A stretch of 64,000 nt of DNA, from NCBI RefSeq assembly GCF_034355335.1, contig NZ_CP136422.1, forward strand, positions 5,306,501-5,370,500. Direction: 5' to 3'. This stretch comes from Blautia coccoides (lineage in GTDB: Bacteria; Bacillota; Clostridia; Lachnospirales; Lachnospiraceae). Positions 1-8,278 of the stretch are shown here, in pieces (within the stretch, counting starts at the first letter, position 1; every line of letters begins with the position of its first letter). Under the pieces are notes generated by a model. The model searched no databases and had not been told where the DNA came from. It was given only the letters and a program-made list of their open reading frames with translations. A program made the position numbers and the translations under genes.

Positions 1-1229
1 TCCCGGAAAAGGTATATTTCAAGAAAGGCTGTCTGCCGGTCGCTCTCGATGAGCTGAAGAACGTATACGACAAGAAAAAGGCCTTCCTGGTAACTGATAC
101 ATTCCTCTATCAGAACGGCCACACAAAGCCGATCACAGATAAACTGGACGAGATGGGGATACCGTACAGTTGTTTCTTTGATGTAACACCTGATCCCACC
201 CTGCAGTGTGCACAAAAAGGCCTGGAGCAGTTAAACGCCTTCGGTCCTGATGTGATCATTGCCCTGGGCGGCGGTTCTGCTATGGACGCTGCCAAGATCA
301 TGTGGCTCATGTATGAACATCCCGAATGCAATTTTGAGGACCTGGCTATGGATTTCATGGATATCCGCAAGAGAGTCTTTGAATTCCCGAAAATGGGCGA
401 AAAGGCAATGATGGTATCTGTCCCCACCTCCTCAGGTACCGGTTCAGAGGTGACGCCTTTTGCTATCATCACAGACAAGACTACGGGAACCAAATGGCCT
501 ATCGCAGACTATGAACTTCTGCCGAATATGGCCATCATAGATGTAGACTTCATGATGAGCCAGCCAAAAGGACTGACAAGCTCCTCCGGTATTGACGCAC
601 TGACTCACGCCTTAGAAGCATACGCCTCTATAATGGCCACCGATTACACAGACGGTATTGCGCTGAAAGCAGTACAGCTTATCTTTGATTATCTGCCATC
701 CGCTTACGAGAACGGCGCTGCTGACCCCATTGCAAGGGAAAAGATGGCCAATGCCTCCACGCTGGCCGGCATGGCTTTTGCCAATGCTTTCCTGGGCATC
801 TGCCACTCTATGGCACATAAGCTGGGCGCCTACCACCACATCCAGCACGGTATTGCCAACTCCCTGCTGATCGAACTGGTCATGCGCTACAATGCAGACC
901 CGTCACCGGTTAAGATGGGCACCTTTTCACAGTATCCCTATCCGCATGCAAAAGAGAGATACTGCGAGGTTGCGCGATTCATCGGCATCAAAGGCAGAAA
1001 TGACGATGAAGTGTTTGACAATTTCATCGAAGCCATCGCCAAACTGAAAGAGAGAGTTGGGATCAAACGTACCATAAAAGAATACGGCATTGACGAAAAA
1101 GCATTCCTGGCTACCCTGGACCAGATGGTTGAGGATGCCTTCAATGACCAGTGTACCGGTGCCAATCCCAGATATCCGCTGATGTCTGAGATGAAAGAAC
1201 TCTATCTGAAAGCATATTACGGGGAATAA
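1..1229 (+). CDS. adhE: Aldehyde-alcohol dehydrogenase AdhE, C-terminal part (5' end outside window)
   Basis: The reading frame is open from the window edge (first full codon at 3) and gives about 408 residues of the iron-dependent alcohol dehydrogenase half of AdhE. This cytosolic enzyme reduces acetyl-CoA to acetaldehyde and then ethanol with NADH; the aldehyde dehydrogenase half should lie upstream. Visible motifs are the dinucleotide loop GGGSAMDAAK and the iron-ligand region SGIDALTHALEAY followed by GICHSMAHKLGAYHHIQHG, which supplies the histidines. The extreme N-terminal segment (VYFKKGCLPVALDEL) is the AdhE linker rather than the start of a stand-alone alcohol dehydrogenase, so the Met at 153 is internal. 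The gene ends just before a strong hairpin and is convergent with pdxT. Assignment to AdhE rather than a single-domain enzyme is inferred from the linker. Confidence 0.9.
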   Translation, partial: PEKVYFKKGCLPVALDELKNVYDKKKAFLVTDTFLYQNGHTKPITDKLDEMGIPYSCFFDVTPDPTLQCAQKGLEQLNAFGPDVIIALGGGSAMDAAKIMWLMYEHPECNFEDLAMDFMDIRKRVFEFPKMGEKAMMVSVPTSSGTGSEVTPFAIITDKTTGTKWPIADYELLPNMAIIDVDFMMSQPKGLTSSSGIDALTHALEAYASIMATDYTDGIALKAVQLIFDYLPSAYENGAADPIAREKMANASTLAGMAFANAFLGICHSMAHKLGAYHHIQHGIANSLLIELVMRYNADPSPVKMGTFSQYPYPHAKERYCEVARFIGIKGRNDDEVFDNFIEAIAKLKERVGIKRTIKEYGIDEKAFLATLDQMVEDAFNDQCTGANPRYPLMSEMKELYLKAYYGE

Positions 1230-1245
1230 TTCCTCTGTAATAAAT

Positions 1246-1271
1246 GGGGAGGTCCGAATTCGGACCTCCCC
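1246..1271 (+). terminator. Perfect 13-bp inverted repeat after adhE
   Basis: GGGGAGGTCCGAA is followed directly by its exact reverse complement and then a weak T-rich stretch (tgttt). It lies between the convergent ends of adhE and pdxT and can serve both strands. The poly-T tract is poor, so termination efficiency is uncertain. Confidence 0.65.
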
Positions 1272-1303
1272 TGTTTAAACTCCCCTTCAGACCTACTGAA
1301 TAG

Positions 1304-1867
1304 CTAGCAAATCTCTTCTATAAAATATCTGTGTATTCCCGGATCACCGGTAAGCTCCGGATGAAAAGCCAGCCCTAACTGGCTGCCATAGCGTGCTGCC
1401 GTTATATTCCCTTCTGTGACGGCCAGGATTTCCACATCCTCTCTGACTTTTTCTATATAGGGCGCCCGTATAAAGGTCATAGGGAACTGGCCCACTCCTT
1501 TCACTTCCTCCACAGTCTGAAAGCTTCCCAATTGTCTGCCATAGGCGTTGCGCCTGACAGTAACCGGCATGGTTCCGAAGCATGGCTCCCCTCCATCCAC
1601 GTTCTCAGCCAGCAGGATCAGTCCGGCACAGGTTCCCATGACCGGCATACCGTCCTCAATACTTTTTCTGATGGGATTCAGAAGCCCCAGCTCCCCGAGC
1701 AGCTTTTTCATAACTGTGCTCTCACCGCCGGGAAGGATCAGAGCGTCCAGGTCTTCTCGGAAATCTTTTCTCTGCCTGATCTCTGTACAATCCGCCCCCA
1801 GGCTTTCCAGCATATCTCTGTGTTCTGCAAAGGCACCCTGAAGTGCCAGAATACCGATCCTCATCAT
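1304..1867 (-). CDS. pdxT: Pyridoxal 5'-phosphate synthase glutaminase subunit PdxT
   Basis: 187 residues, the normal length for PdxT (YaaE/SNO). This class I glutamine amidotransferase releases ammonia from glutamine and channels it to PdxS for ribose-5-phosphate-dependent vitamin B6 synthesis. The N terminus [15 protein letters not shown], the oxyanion segment LPGGEST, the nucleophile cysteine in GTCAGLILL and the His-Glu pair in AFHPELT are all present. The start ATG overlaps the pdxS stop as ATGA, which points to translational coupling. Two consecutive ATG codons (1865-1867 and 1862-1864) leave a one-residue ambiguity. Confidence 0.96.
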   Translation of the reverse strand: MMRIGILALQGAFAEHRDMLESLGADCTEIRQRKDFREDLDALILPGGESTVMKKLLGELGLLNPIRKSIEDGMPVMGTCAGLILLAENVDGGEPCFGTMPVTVRRNAYGRQLGSFQTVEEVKGVGQFPMTFIRAPYIEKVREDVEILAVTEGNITAARYGSQLGLAFHPELTGDPGIHRYFIEEIC

Positions 1868-2736
1868 TTACCTCTCTCAGCCATGAGCAGCTCTATTTCC
1901 TGCTCATTGATACCCACCATAGCTTCACCCAGGTCCATGGACAGTTCTGCTATCATTTTTGCATCCCTGAAATTTGTCACAGCCTTTACGATCGCCGCTG
2001 CCCGCTTCCGGGGATTCCCGGACTTAAAGATACCGGAGCCTACAAAGACTCCCTCTGCCCCGAGCTGCATCATCAGCGCCGCGTCTGCGGGAGTTGCCAC
2101 GCCGCCTGCTGCGAAGTTCACAACAGGAAGCCTTCCATGCTCTCTCACATACACCACCAGATCATAGGGAACGGCAAGTTCTTTTGCCTTATTGTATAAT
2201 TCATCCTCCTCCATAGAGGTGATCCTGCGGATTTCCCCCTGCATCAATCGCATATGGCGCACAGCCTGGACCACATCTCCTGTACCCGGCTCCCCCTTTG
2301 TGCGGATCATGGATGCCCCCTCATTGATCCTGCGCAGTGCCTCTCCTAGATCTTTTGCCCCACAGACAAAAGGCACTTTGAACTTCCTCTTGTCTATGTG
2401 ATATACGTCATCCGCAGGGGATAAAACTTCGCTTTCGTCTATGTAATCAATCTCTATGGCCTCCAGGATCTGTGCCTCCGCGAAATGTCCGATCCTGCAT
2501 TTTGCCATAACCGGTATGGATACCGCGGACTGGATTCCCTGGATCATTTTTGGATCACTCATCCTTGCCACGCCTCCTGCGGCCCGGATATCCGCAGGTA
2601 TCTTTTCCAGCGCCATTACTGCGCAGGCTCCCGCCTCCTCTGCTATCTCCGCCTGTTCCGGTGTGGTCACATCCATGATGACTCCGCCTTTCAGCATCTG
2701 GGCCAGTTCTTTATTTAACTCATATCTGTTTTCCAT
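1864..2736 (-). CDS. pdxS: Pyridoxal 5'-phosphate synthase subunit PdxS
   Basis: 290 residues, the standard PdxS (YaaD/SNZ) length. It is the TIM-barrel lyase that builds PLP from ribose 5-phosphate, glyceraldehyde 3-phosphate and ammonia, forming a 12+12 complex with PdxT. Recognisable segments are [20 protein letters not shown] with the early catalytic Asp, [19 protein letters not shown] with the substrate-binding Lys, RTKGEPGTG, and [20 protein letters not shown]. It is the first gene of a two-gene operon, has a GGAG site ahead of the ATG, and is preceded by a good sigma-A promoter with direct repeats just upstream of the -35 box. No regulator gene is adjacent. Confidence 0.97.
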   Translation of the reverse strand: MENRYELNKELAQMLKGGVIMDVTTPEQAEIAEEAGACAVMALEKIPADIRAAGGVARMSDPKMIQGIQSAVSIPVMAKCRIGHFAEAQILEAIEIDYIDESEVLSPADDVYHIDKRKFKVPFVCGAKDLGEALRRINEGASMIRTKGEPGTGDVVQAVRHMRLMQGEIRRITSMEEDELYNKAKELAVPYDLVVYVREHGRLPVVNFAAGGVATPADAALMMQLGAEGVFVGSGIFKSGNPRKRAAAIVKAVTNFRDAKMIAELSMDLGEAMVGINEQEIELLMAERGK

Positions 2737-2846
2737 TCTTATCTCCCTTTCTGCTTTTCCCTTTAAAGTGAATGTGATAAACTCATACCCATATCAGTTT
2801 AAACATCTTCCCGGGATAGACATGTGTAGAATTTATGATGTTATGA

Positions 2847-2908
2847 ATTATATCTGCCATCTGTCCTTTTTACAAATGCCAGTTCTAACATTTTTAACCA
2901 TGCCAGTT
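2847..2908 (-). promoter_or_regulatory. pdxST promoter with two direct repeats upstream of -35
   Basis: On the minus strand, TTGTAA (2870-2875) and TATAAT (2847-2852) are separated by exactly 17 bp. Immediately upstream are two exact copies of AACTGGCAT (2876-2884 and 2900-2908), 24 bp apart start to start. MocR/GntR-type PdxR regulators of pdxST bind direct repeats near this promoter in other Gram-positives, so an activator site is a reasonable inference. The repeats are seen directly; the binding protein is not in the window. Confidence 0.6.
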
Positions 2909-2920
2909 TTGCGTAAAGGG

Positions 2921-2956
2921 AAAAAAATACCTCTCAGGATTTTACACCTGAGAGGT
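2921..2956 (-). terminator. Rho-independent terminator of the deacetylase gene
   Basis: On the minus strand the stem ACCTCTCAGG / CCTGAGAGGT with an 8-nt loop is followed by a run of seven T. It lies about 25 bp past the deacetylase stop codon and upstream of the pdxST promoter. Confidence 0.85.
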
Positions 2957-2979
2957 TATGTATCTGTTGATCTGCGTTT

Positions 2980-4107
2980 TTACTCTACCTGCTGCTCACC
3001 TTCGCCAAAGAAGTAATGAGCCGCGCCATTTTCCAGTTTCACGCCTTTTGCCTCTGCCAGTTCACTTACAGTTACCAGCTTGTAGCCCTGTTCAACCAGT
3101 TCCGGGATTGCCCGGATCGCGGCCTTCACGGACCACTGATGGATGTCATGCATGAGAACTACAGAACCATCCTTCACGTTATCCACAGTTACCTGATAAG
3201 TCTGGTCTTCACTCTTGGTTGCCCAGTCTCTTGTATCAATACTCCACATGATAAGCGGCATGCCAATTGCGGCCTGTACCTCCTCATTATACGCGCCTCC
3301 CGGCGGACGCATAACCGTTGCAGGTTCCCCTGCTGCTTTTTTGATCGCATCATTGGTTCTTGTAACTTCGTCCGTTACCCCGCTGGCACCTAATGTAGTC
3401 AGGTTTTCATGACTCCATGTATGATTACCCAGCTCCATTCCGGCATCCTTTAAATCCTTCACAATTTCAGGATATGCCTCTGCCTGAGGCCCCAGCATGA
3501 AAAAGGTAGCCTTGGCATTATTTTTTGTGAGACAATCCAGCAGTTCTTCCGTATATTCCCCCGGACCATCATCAAAAGTCAAAGCAACCATTGGCCGCTT
3601 CTTTGTCTCGTCGTATTTCCCGCTGTCATCAAAAAAGTAGTCCTCACCGTCCAGCTCCAGCCAACCGGTCTTCATGTAGCCGTTCTCATCAAAATAATAC
3701 TTAGAGCCGTCGATCTCTTTCCAGCCGTTTTTGAAAAAGGTTCCATCTGTGTCACGGTACCACCAGCCCTTGTCGTCCTGCTGCCAGCCCATCACACCTG
3801 AGGATGTCATCTTTGACAGATCCGCCGCTCCCATAACCGGCTGCTTCGTCGCCGCTGTTGTGTCCTCCTGGGTAGTTGTCTGGGCTTTAACCTCCACAGC
3901 TCCCTCTTTCGGAACCCCTGTCTTTCCCGAAATCAGTTTATGTATGCCCGTCCCCACAAGTCCGATCACCAACACCAGCACTGCTGCCATAGCTACCAGG
4001 CGCATTATCCTTCGTCTGCGCATCTGCCGCTTCTTTTCGAGTCTTCGTCTGCGCATGCGTTCCTGCCTTCGCCGCTCGTACTCCAGATCTCTTTCGTCTT
4101 CCATCAT
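2980..4107 (-). CDS. Membrane-anchored polysaccharide deacetylase with cell-wall-binding repeats
   Basis: 375 residues. A very basic cytoplasmic N terminus (residues 5-33) precedes one membrane segment (about 36-58) and a polar stalk. Residues about 103-165 hold aromatic repeats (WWYRDTDGTFFKNGWKEIDG, then YYFDENGYMKTGWLELDG) typical of choline/cell-wall-binding type 1 repeats. The rest is a NodB-type carbohydrate esterase 4 domain with TFDDGPG (metal and catalytic Asp), HTWSHENL (the two metal His), RPPGG, and the closing LMHDIHQ. Such enzymes remove N-acetyl groups from peptidoglycan or surface glycan outside the membrane. The tandem ATG start sits behind GGAG, and the gene appears monocistronic with its own promoter and terminator. 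The substrate cannot be read from the sequence. Confidence 0.9.
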   Translation of the reverse strand: MMEDERDLEYERRRQERMRRRRLEKKRQMRRRRIMRLVAMAAVLVLVIGLVGTGIHKLISGKTGVPKEGAVEVKAQTTTQEDTTAATKQPVMGAADLSKMTSSGVMGWQQDDKGWWYRDTDGTFFKNGWKEIDGSKYYFDENGYMKTGWLELDGEDYFFDDSGKYDETKKRPMVALTFDDGPGEYTEELLDCLTKNNAKATFFMLGPQAEAYPEIVKDLKDAGMELGNHTWSHENLTTLGASGVTDEVTRTNDAIKKAAGEPATVMRPPGGAYNEEVQAAIGMPLIMWSIDTRDWATKSEDQTYQVTVDNVKDGSVVLMHDIHQWSVKAAIRAIPELVEQGYKLVTVSELAEAKGVKLENGAAHYFFGEGEQQVE

Positions 4108-4145
4108 TATACTCCCATCTCCACTTACACTAGATATTCCATTTC

Positions 4146-4174
4146 ATGATACCTTTTTTCTCGACAAGTTGCAA
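4146..4174 (-). promoter_or_regulatory. Sigma-A-like promoter of the deacetylase gene
   Basis: On the minus strand, TTGCAA (4169-4174) and TATCAT (4146-4151) are 17 bp apart, placing transcription start about 30 bp before the ATG. The rest of 4175-4442 holds no gene; it is A/T-rich and contains a second, weaker TATAAT near 4225 and the short repeats described next. Confidence 0.5.
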
Positions 4175-4358
4175 CAGCAAATCTCTTAATTTTCCTTAAA
4201 CCGTAAAAATTTCTTATTCTTATTATAATGTATTTTTCTAAGTTTGTATAGTCTAATCTTTACTATTTTTATCCAATTATGTCATATAAAAAATCCGGAA
4301 AGAAAATTTACACTTGTCAGACCGGCTGACACCAATTTTCCCTCCGGATACTTCTATA

Positions 4359-4398
4359 CACATGCTATTTGTTCACATGCTTTTTTCTATTCACATGC
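4359..4398. repeat. Three direct copies of CACATGC
   Basis: CACATGC occurs at 4359-4365, 4374-4380 and 4392-4398, each followed by a T-rich stretch, in the gap between the deacetylase promoter region and the 3' end of the symporter. It could be a protein-binding array or simple sequence; nothing else supports a function. Confidence 0.4.
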
Positions 4399-4442
4399 TA
4401 TTTTTCACCATTTCTTGTATTTGGTCCTTTATGCGCCTCTCT

Positions 4443-5897
4443 TTAAGATTCTGCCTGAACGTTTGGGCTGATTTCCCCTTTTTCATCGTCAGACTTTCCA
4501 AAATAGTTTTTCGTCTCCGAGAATACCACACGGCTCAGCGCCACCAGTGCGATCAGGTTCGGAAAAGCCATCAGAGCATTAAAGATATCCGCAATGTTCC
4601 ACACCGCCTGCACCGTCATATACGGCCCGATAAAAATTGCCAGAATATACAGCCAGCGGTACCCTTTTACCACCTTCCTGTTCCTGTTAAACAGATATTC
4701 AATACAGCGCTCCCCGTAATAGTTCCAGCCCAGGATCGTGGTAAATGCAAAAAATACCAGACACACCATCAGAACCACAGATGCCACCACCGGCGGAAAC
4801 GGCAATCCCTTCTGGAACGCCGCAGTGGTGATTGCCACGCCCTCCAGTCCTGTATTCCAGGTGCCTGTCACCACGATGGAAAGGCCCGTCATGGTACAGA
4901 TCACAATGGTATCAATAAAAGTACCCGTCATGGATACAAGTCCCTGGCGTACCGGGGAATCAGTCTGTGCCGCTGCTGCCGCAATCGGCGCACTTCCCAG
5001 GCCTGCCTCGTTGGAGAATATACCCCTGGCAATTCCCTTCTGCATGGCAACCATCATAGTACCCATGGCTCCGCCTGCCAGGGCACTGCCGGAAAACGCA
5101 CTCTTTACGATTGCCAATGCCGCAGCCGGGATTTCTCCCAGATGGGTCACTATAATAATAAGCGCAAATACAAAATACAATACAGCCATAAACGGCACTA
5201 CAACCTGGGAAACCTGCGCGATCCTCTTCAGTCCGCCGATGACCACCAGGCCTACGCATACAGTCAGGATAAGGCCCGCAATGACAGTCGCTATGGAGTA
5301 ACTTCCTCCAAACAAAGATATCGTGTTGGCTTTTTCCGGGTCAAAGAAGTTGCAGACCGCAGAGGAAATACCATTTACCTGGGTAAAAGTACCGATTCCC
5401 AGAAGGCCCACACCTGCCCCGAAAAATGCAAAGATTTTAGCCAGCCATCTCCATCTGACTCCCATACCATTTTCTATGTAATAAAAGGGTCCGCCCAGCA
5501 CATGTCCGTTCCCGTCAATGGTGCGGTATTTGATTGCAAGCACCCCCTCGGCATATTTGGTAGCCATTCCGAAAAAGGCTGCCAGTACCATCCAGAACAA
5601 AGCTCCCGGGCCGCCTGCCGCAAGGGCGGTTGCCACTCCTACAATATTTCCTGTACCGATGGTGGCTGACATAGCTGTGCAGAGAGCACCAAAACTGGTC
5701 ACCTCACCATTCCCGCTGTCTTCATTCTTAACCATGAACTTCAGCGCTTTCCCCAGATGCCGTATCTGCAGAAAACCCATTCTCAAAGACAGATAAATCC
5801 CTGTGCTGAGAATTAAAATTATCAGCGGCGGTCCCCAAACCACCTCGTCAAACCATGCGATAAAACGATCCAATTGCTGCAAAACTACCTGTAACAT
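4443..5897 (-). CDS. Sodium:alanine/glycine symporter, AGCS family
   Basis: 484 residues from the ATG at 5895-5897; an upstream in-frame extension would run back through the riboswitch leader and is not credible. The protein has about ten to eleven membrane helices with the family signatures GALCTAMSATIGTGNIVGVATA near the N terminus and AIARGIFSNEAGLGSAPIA-type segment in the middle. Members import alanine or glycine with sodium. The long leader carries a glycine riboswitch and an intrinsic terminator, which argues for glycine as a physiological substrate. The gene is monocistronic in this window. Confidence 0.93.
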   Translation of the reverse strand: MLQVVLQQLDRFIAWFDEVVWGPPLIILILSTGIYLSLRMGFLQIRHLGKALKFMVKNEDSGNGEVTSFGALCTAMSATIGTGNIVGVATALAAGGPGALFWMVLAAFFGMATKYAEGVLAIKYRTIDGNGHVLGGPFYYIENGMGVRWRWLAKIFAFFGAGVGLLGIGTFTQVNGISSAVCNFFDPEKANTISLFGGSYSIATVIAGLILTVCVGLVVIGGLKRIAQVSQVVVPFMAVLYFVFALIIIVTHLGEIPAAALAIVKSAFSGSALAGGAMGTMMVAMQKGIARGIFSNEAGLGSAPIAAAAAQTDSPVRQGLVSMTGTFIDTIVICTMTGLSIVVTGTWNTGLEGVAITTAAFQKGLPFPPVVASVVLMVCLVFFAFTTILGWNYYGERCIEYLFNRNRKVVKGYRWLYILAIFIGPYMTVQAVWNIADIFNALMAFPNLIALVALSRVVFSETKNYFGKSDDEKGEISPNVQAES

Positions 5898-5949
5898 TTC
5901 TTCTTCCGTCCTCTCTTTTTTACATATTTTCTTCCGTTTAAAACGAAAC

Positions 5950-5976
5950 AAAAAAAGACTGTGGCTTTCCACAGTC
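5950..5976 (-). terminator. Intrinsic terminator in the symporter leader (riboswitch expression platform)
   Basis: On the minus strand an 8-bp GACTGTGG / CCACAGTC stem with a 4-nt loop is followed by seven T residues. It lies between the glycine aptamer and the start codon, so transcription can be aborted before the coding sequence. This is the expected place for a riboswitch expression platform. Confidence 0.8.
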
Positions 5977-6022
5977 TCCATAAGAGTACGACAAAATATA
6001 TACAAGATTTTACCTTTGTATA

Positions 6023-6102
6023 CTCTGTCCTTTTGCCTGAGAGATTGGCAGCTAATGAAACTGCCGTACACCTTCGGCGCTCTTACTTGAGACTCTCCAG
6101 AG
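6023..6102 (-). promoter_or_regulatory. Glycine riboswitch aptamer (gcvT type, single)
   Basis: Read on the minus strand, the aptamer has the paired ends CTCTGGAGAG and GGACAGAG, the conserved core GCCGAAGG and the hallmark CTCTCAGGCAAAAGGACAG. A variable stem GGCAG/CTGCC lies between them. Only one aptamer is present, but a short hairpin (CGTTGT/ACAACG, 6104-6119) lies directly 5', as in single-aptamer variants that keep a remnant of the second aptamer. Whether glycine turns the gene on or off cannot be decided without folding the anti-terminator. Confidence 0.92.
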
Positions 6103-6120
6103 CCGTTGTTTTCACAACGT

Positions 6121-6148
6121 TTTATACTTTACCATATTCGCCCTGCAA
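6121..6148 (-). promoter_or_regulatory. Candidate promoter of the riboswitch-symporter transcript
   Basis: On the minus strand, TTGCAG (6143-6148) and TATAAA (6121-6126) are 16 bp apart. The predicted start falls close to the small hairpin 5' of the aptamer, so the exact promoter could be a little further upstream. Confidence 0.35.
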
Positions 6149-6235
6149 ACACAAGTGTTTTTTTCAGAACAACGTTTCCTTTTGCCGCTCCGGTTATAAT
6201 ACCATGATATAACGTTTTTCCCCGGACAGCATAAA

Positions 6236-6266
6236 CGCAGGGACTGCAAAAAATGCAGCCTCTGCG
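6236..6266 (-). terminator. Stem-loop after the DAACS symporter gene
   Basis: A 12- to 13-bp stem with one mismatch (CGCAG...CTGCA / TGCAG...CTGCG on the minus strand) lies 37 bp past the symporter stop. The T-tract that follows is short, so it is a weak or RNA-stabilising terminator. Confidence 0.5.
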
Positions 6267-6302
6267 CAGACTTAGAATCTTTCTTTTTTATACATGCAGT
6301 GA

Positions 6303-7493
6303 TCAGAATTCTATATTCAACGCCTGCTCCTTCACATGATGTTTCTCCGCGAATCCGGTCAAAAACAGGGTCAACGCCCCGTCTCCTGTCACATTGCAGG
6401 CAGTTCCAAAGCTGTCCTGAAGCGCAAAGATGGTAAGCATCAGCGCTGTTCCAGTCTCGTCAAAAAGAAGAACACCTGTGATCAATCCCAGGGAAGCCAT
6501 AACCGTACCTCCCGGCACTCCCGGCGCTCCGATGGCAAACACGCCCAAAAGCATGCAGAACAGCACCATCATCCCCACAGACGGCAGCTCGCCGTATAAT
6601 ATCTTGGATACCGTCATGACAAAGAACACCTCTGTCAGAACAGAGCCGCACAGATGGATATTGGCAAATAGCGGAATGCCGAAGTTCACCATATCTTTCC
6701 TCAGTACCTTTGATTTTCTGGCGCCCTCGAGTGCCACTGCAAGGGTGGCGGCGCTGGACATGGTACCCACAGCAGTCAGATAAGCAGGGCCGTAATATTT
6801 CAGCACTTCCAGTGGATTTTTCCCTGAGTATGCACCGGCTATGCCGTAGAGCAGCGCAAGCCAGATGTAATGTCCTGCCATAACGATAACAATGACTTTC
6901 AGGAACACAGGGAGCTGCTTTGTGATCGTTCCCTCATATGCCAATCCGCAGAAGGTTGACGCGATAAAAAACGGCAGAATAGGAATGATGAATTTTGTCA
7001 CGATCTTCAGCACGATTTTCTGGAACTCATCCAGGATCGCTGTTGTATAGCGGGCTTTCGTCCACGCTGCTGCCAGACCGAGCATAATGGAGAATACCAG
7101 CGCACTCATAACCGGCATGATCTGGGGAATATCAAGCTGGAACACCACATTCGGCAGTTCCTTCAGCCCCTCCACCTCAGACTGTATGGACAGATGAGGG
7201 ATCAGTCCGTAACCCGCTCCCATTGCCATCAATGCAGCCCCGATAGAAGAAGTATAGGCTATAACCAGCGCCACTCCCAGCATCTTAGAGGCATTGTTCC
7301 CCATCTTGGTAATGGACGGCGCAATAAATCCGATGATGATCAGAGGAACGCAGAAGGTGATGACCTGCCCCAGAATATATTTGATAGTTACCACTACATT
7401 CATAACTGCCTCATTTGCAAAAAGGCCGATGACCATACCCAGGACTACGCCGATCAAAAGGCGCACGGGCAGGCTTTTCAATAATTTTTTCAT
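6303..7493 (-). CDS. Dicarboxylate/amino acid:cation symporter (DAACS family)
   Basis: 396 residues with about eight membrane helices and the two re-entrant loops of the glutamate-transporter fold. The first hairpin carries GTMSSAATLAVALEGAR in place of the serine-rich motif, and the second has AIGAPGVPGGTV. The last helix contains TACNVTGDGA, equivalent to the NxxxD cation and substrate site. Relatives move glutamate, aspartate, serine/threonine or C4-dicarboxylates with sodium or protons; the substrate is not fixed by these motifs. The gene is preceded by a GAGGAG site and lies 31 bp downstream of mntP on the same strand, so the two may be co-transcribed. Confidence 0.9.
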   Translation of the reverse strand: MKKLLKSLPVRLLIGVVLGMVIGLFANEAVMNVVVTIKYILGQVITFCVPLIIIGFIAPSITKMGNNASKMLGVALVIAYTSSIGAALMAMGAGYGLIPHLSIQSEVEGLKELPNVVFQLDIPQIMPVMSALVFSIMLGLAAAWTKARYTTAILDEFQKIVLKIVTKFIIPILPFFIASTFCGLAYEGTITKQLPVFLKVIVIVMAGHYIWLALLYGIAGAYSGKNPLEVLKYYGPAYLTAVGTMSSAATLAVALEGARKSKVLRKDMVNFGIPLFANIHLCGSVLTEVFFVMTVSKILYGELPSVGMMVLFCMLLGVFAIGAPGVPGGTVMASLGLITGVLLFDETGTALMLTIFALQDSFGTACNVTGDGALTLFLTGFAEKHHVKEQALNIEF

Positions 7494-7524
7494 CTCAATT
7501 CTCCTCTCTTTTTTTCCTATTTGT

Positions 7525-8088
7525 TTATCCCAGTATGCCCAGATGTTCCAGTAATATTTTCAATCCGAGAAGCACCAGGATAATACCGCCGGCAAGTTCC
7601 GCTTTGGCTTTGTATTTCGTCCCAAAGACATTGCCTACTTTTACCCCAAAGACGGAACAGACAAATGTGACAAGACCGATAAAAGCGGCCGCCGGCACGA
7701 TCGCCACATCCAGAAAGGCAAAAGTGATTCCCACCGCCAAAGCATCAATGCTGGTTGCCACAGCCAGTGGAAACATAGTTTTTGCATCCACCCCTGCCAC
7801 GGGACAGGATTCCTCTTTGTCCAGGGATTCCCGGATCATATTGATACCGATAAATCCCAGCAGGATGAACGCGATCCAATGGTCGATTGCGGTTATCTTA
7901 TCTTTGAACTGTACGCCCAGCAGATAACCGATCACCGGCATCAAAGCCTGGAATCCCCCAAACCAAAGACCTACGGCTGCCATGTTCTTTATCCTCAGCT
8001 TCTCCATGGAAAGCCCTTTGCATATGGAGACAGCAAAGGCATCCATGGACAGGCCAACCGCCAATGTAAATAACGTAAATAAATCCAT
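7525..8088 (-). CDS. mntP: Manganese efflux pump MntP (YebN)
   Basis: 187 residues with six predicted membrane segments, the normal MntP size. The duplicated family motif is visible as [14 protein letters not shown] near the N terminus and [15 protein letters not shown] in the second half, each with the membrane-embedded Asp needed for Mn(II) export. The start has AGGAG 6 bp upstream. A consensus-like sigma-A promoter lies at 8138-8166. I could not find a yybP-ykoY manganese riboswitch in the roughly 50-bp leader, so regulation must be different here or absent. Confidence 0.95.
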   Translation of the reverse strand: MDLFTLFTLAVGLSMDAFAVSICKGLSMEKLRIKNMAAVGLWFGGFQALMPVIGYLLGVQFKDKITAIDHWIAFILLGFIGINMIRESLDKEESCPVAGVDAKTMFPLAVATSIDALAVGITFAFLDVAIVPAAAFIGLVTFVCSVFGVKVGNVFGTKYKAKAELAGGIILVLLGLKILLEHLGILG

Positions 8089-8137
8089 AGTTTACTCCTG
8101 TTCATATGTATTCTGTTATCTTGTCATTGTATTGCCC

Positions 8138-8166
8138 ATTATACTATACGGAGCAGGTTTTGTAAA
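8138..8166 (-). promoter_or_regulatory. Promoter of mntP
   Basis: On the minus strand, TTTACA (8161-8166) and a perfect TATAAT (8138-8143) are 17 bp apart. It is back-to-back with the GH43 promoter. Confidence 0.75.
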
Positions 8167-8212
8167 AATGTTTTTTTCGCGTTTTTTTCCAGGGAAAAGG
8201 CGTTTTTTTCTA

Positions 8213-8241
8213 TTTACCAAAACGAATTCCCTGCTTATAAT
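8213..8241 (+). promoter_or_regulatory. Promoter of the GH43 gene
   Basis: TTTACC (8213-8218) and TATAAT (8236-8241) are 17 bp apart, followed by AAAGGAG (8264-8270) and the ATG at 8279. This placement rules out the longer upstream reading frame as the true start. Confidence 0.7.
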
Positions 8242-8278
8242 GGAGAAAATGGAGAAATTTAGTAAAGGAGAATATGAT

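Noticed and set aside
4314..5669. Plus-strand open frame of about 450 codons opposite the AGCS symporter
   Set aside because: The translation is His/Arg/Ser-rich and family-less, while the minus strand encodes an intact transporter with a riboswitch leader.
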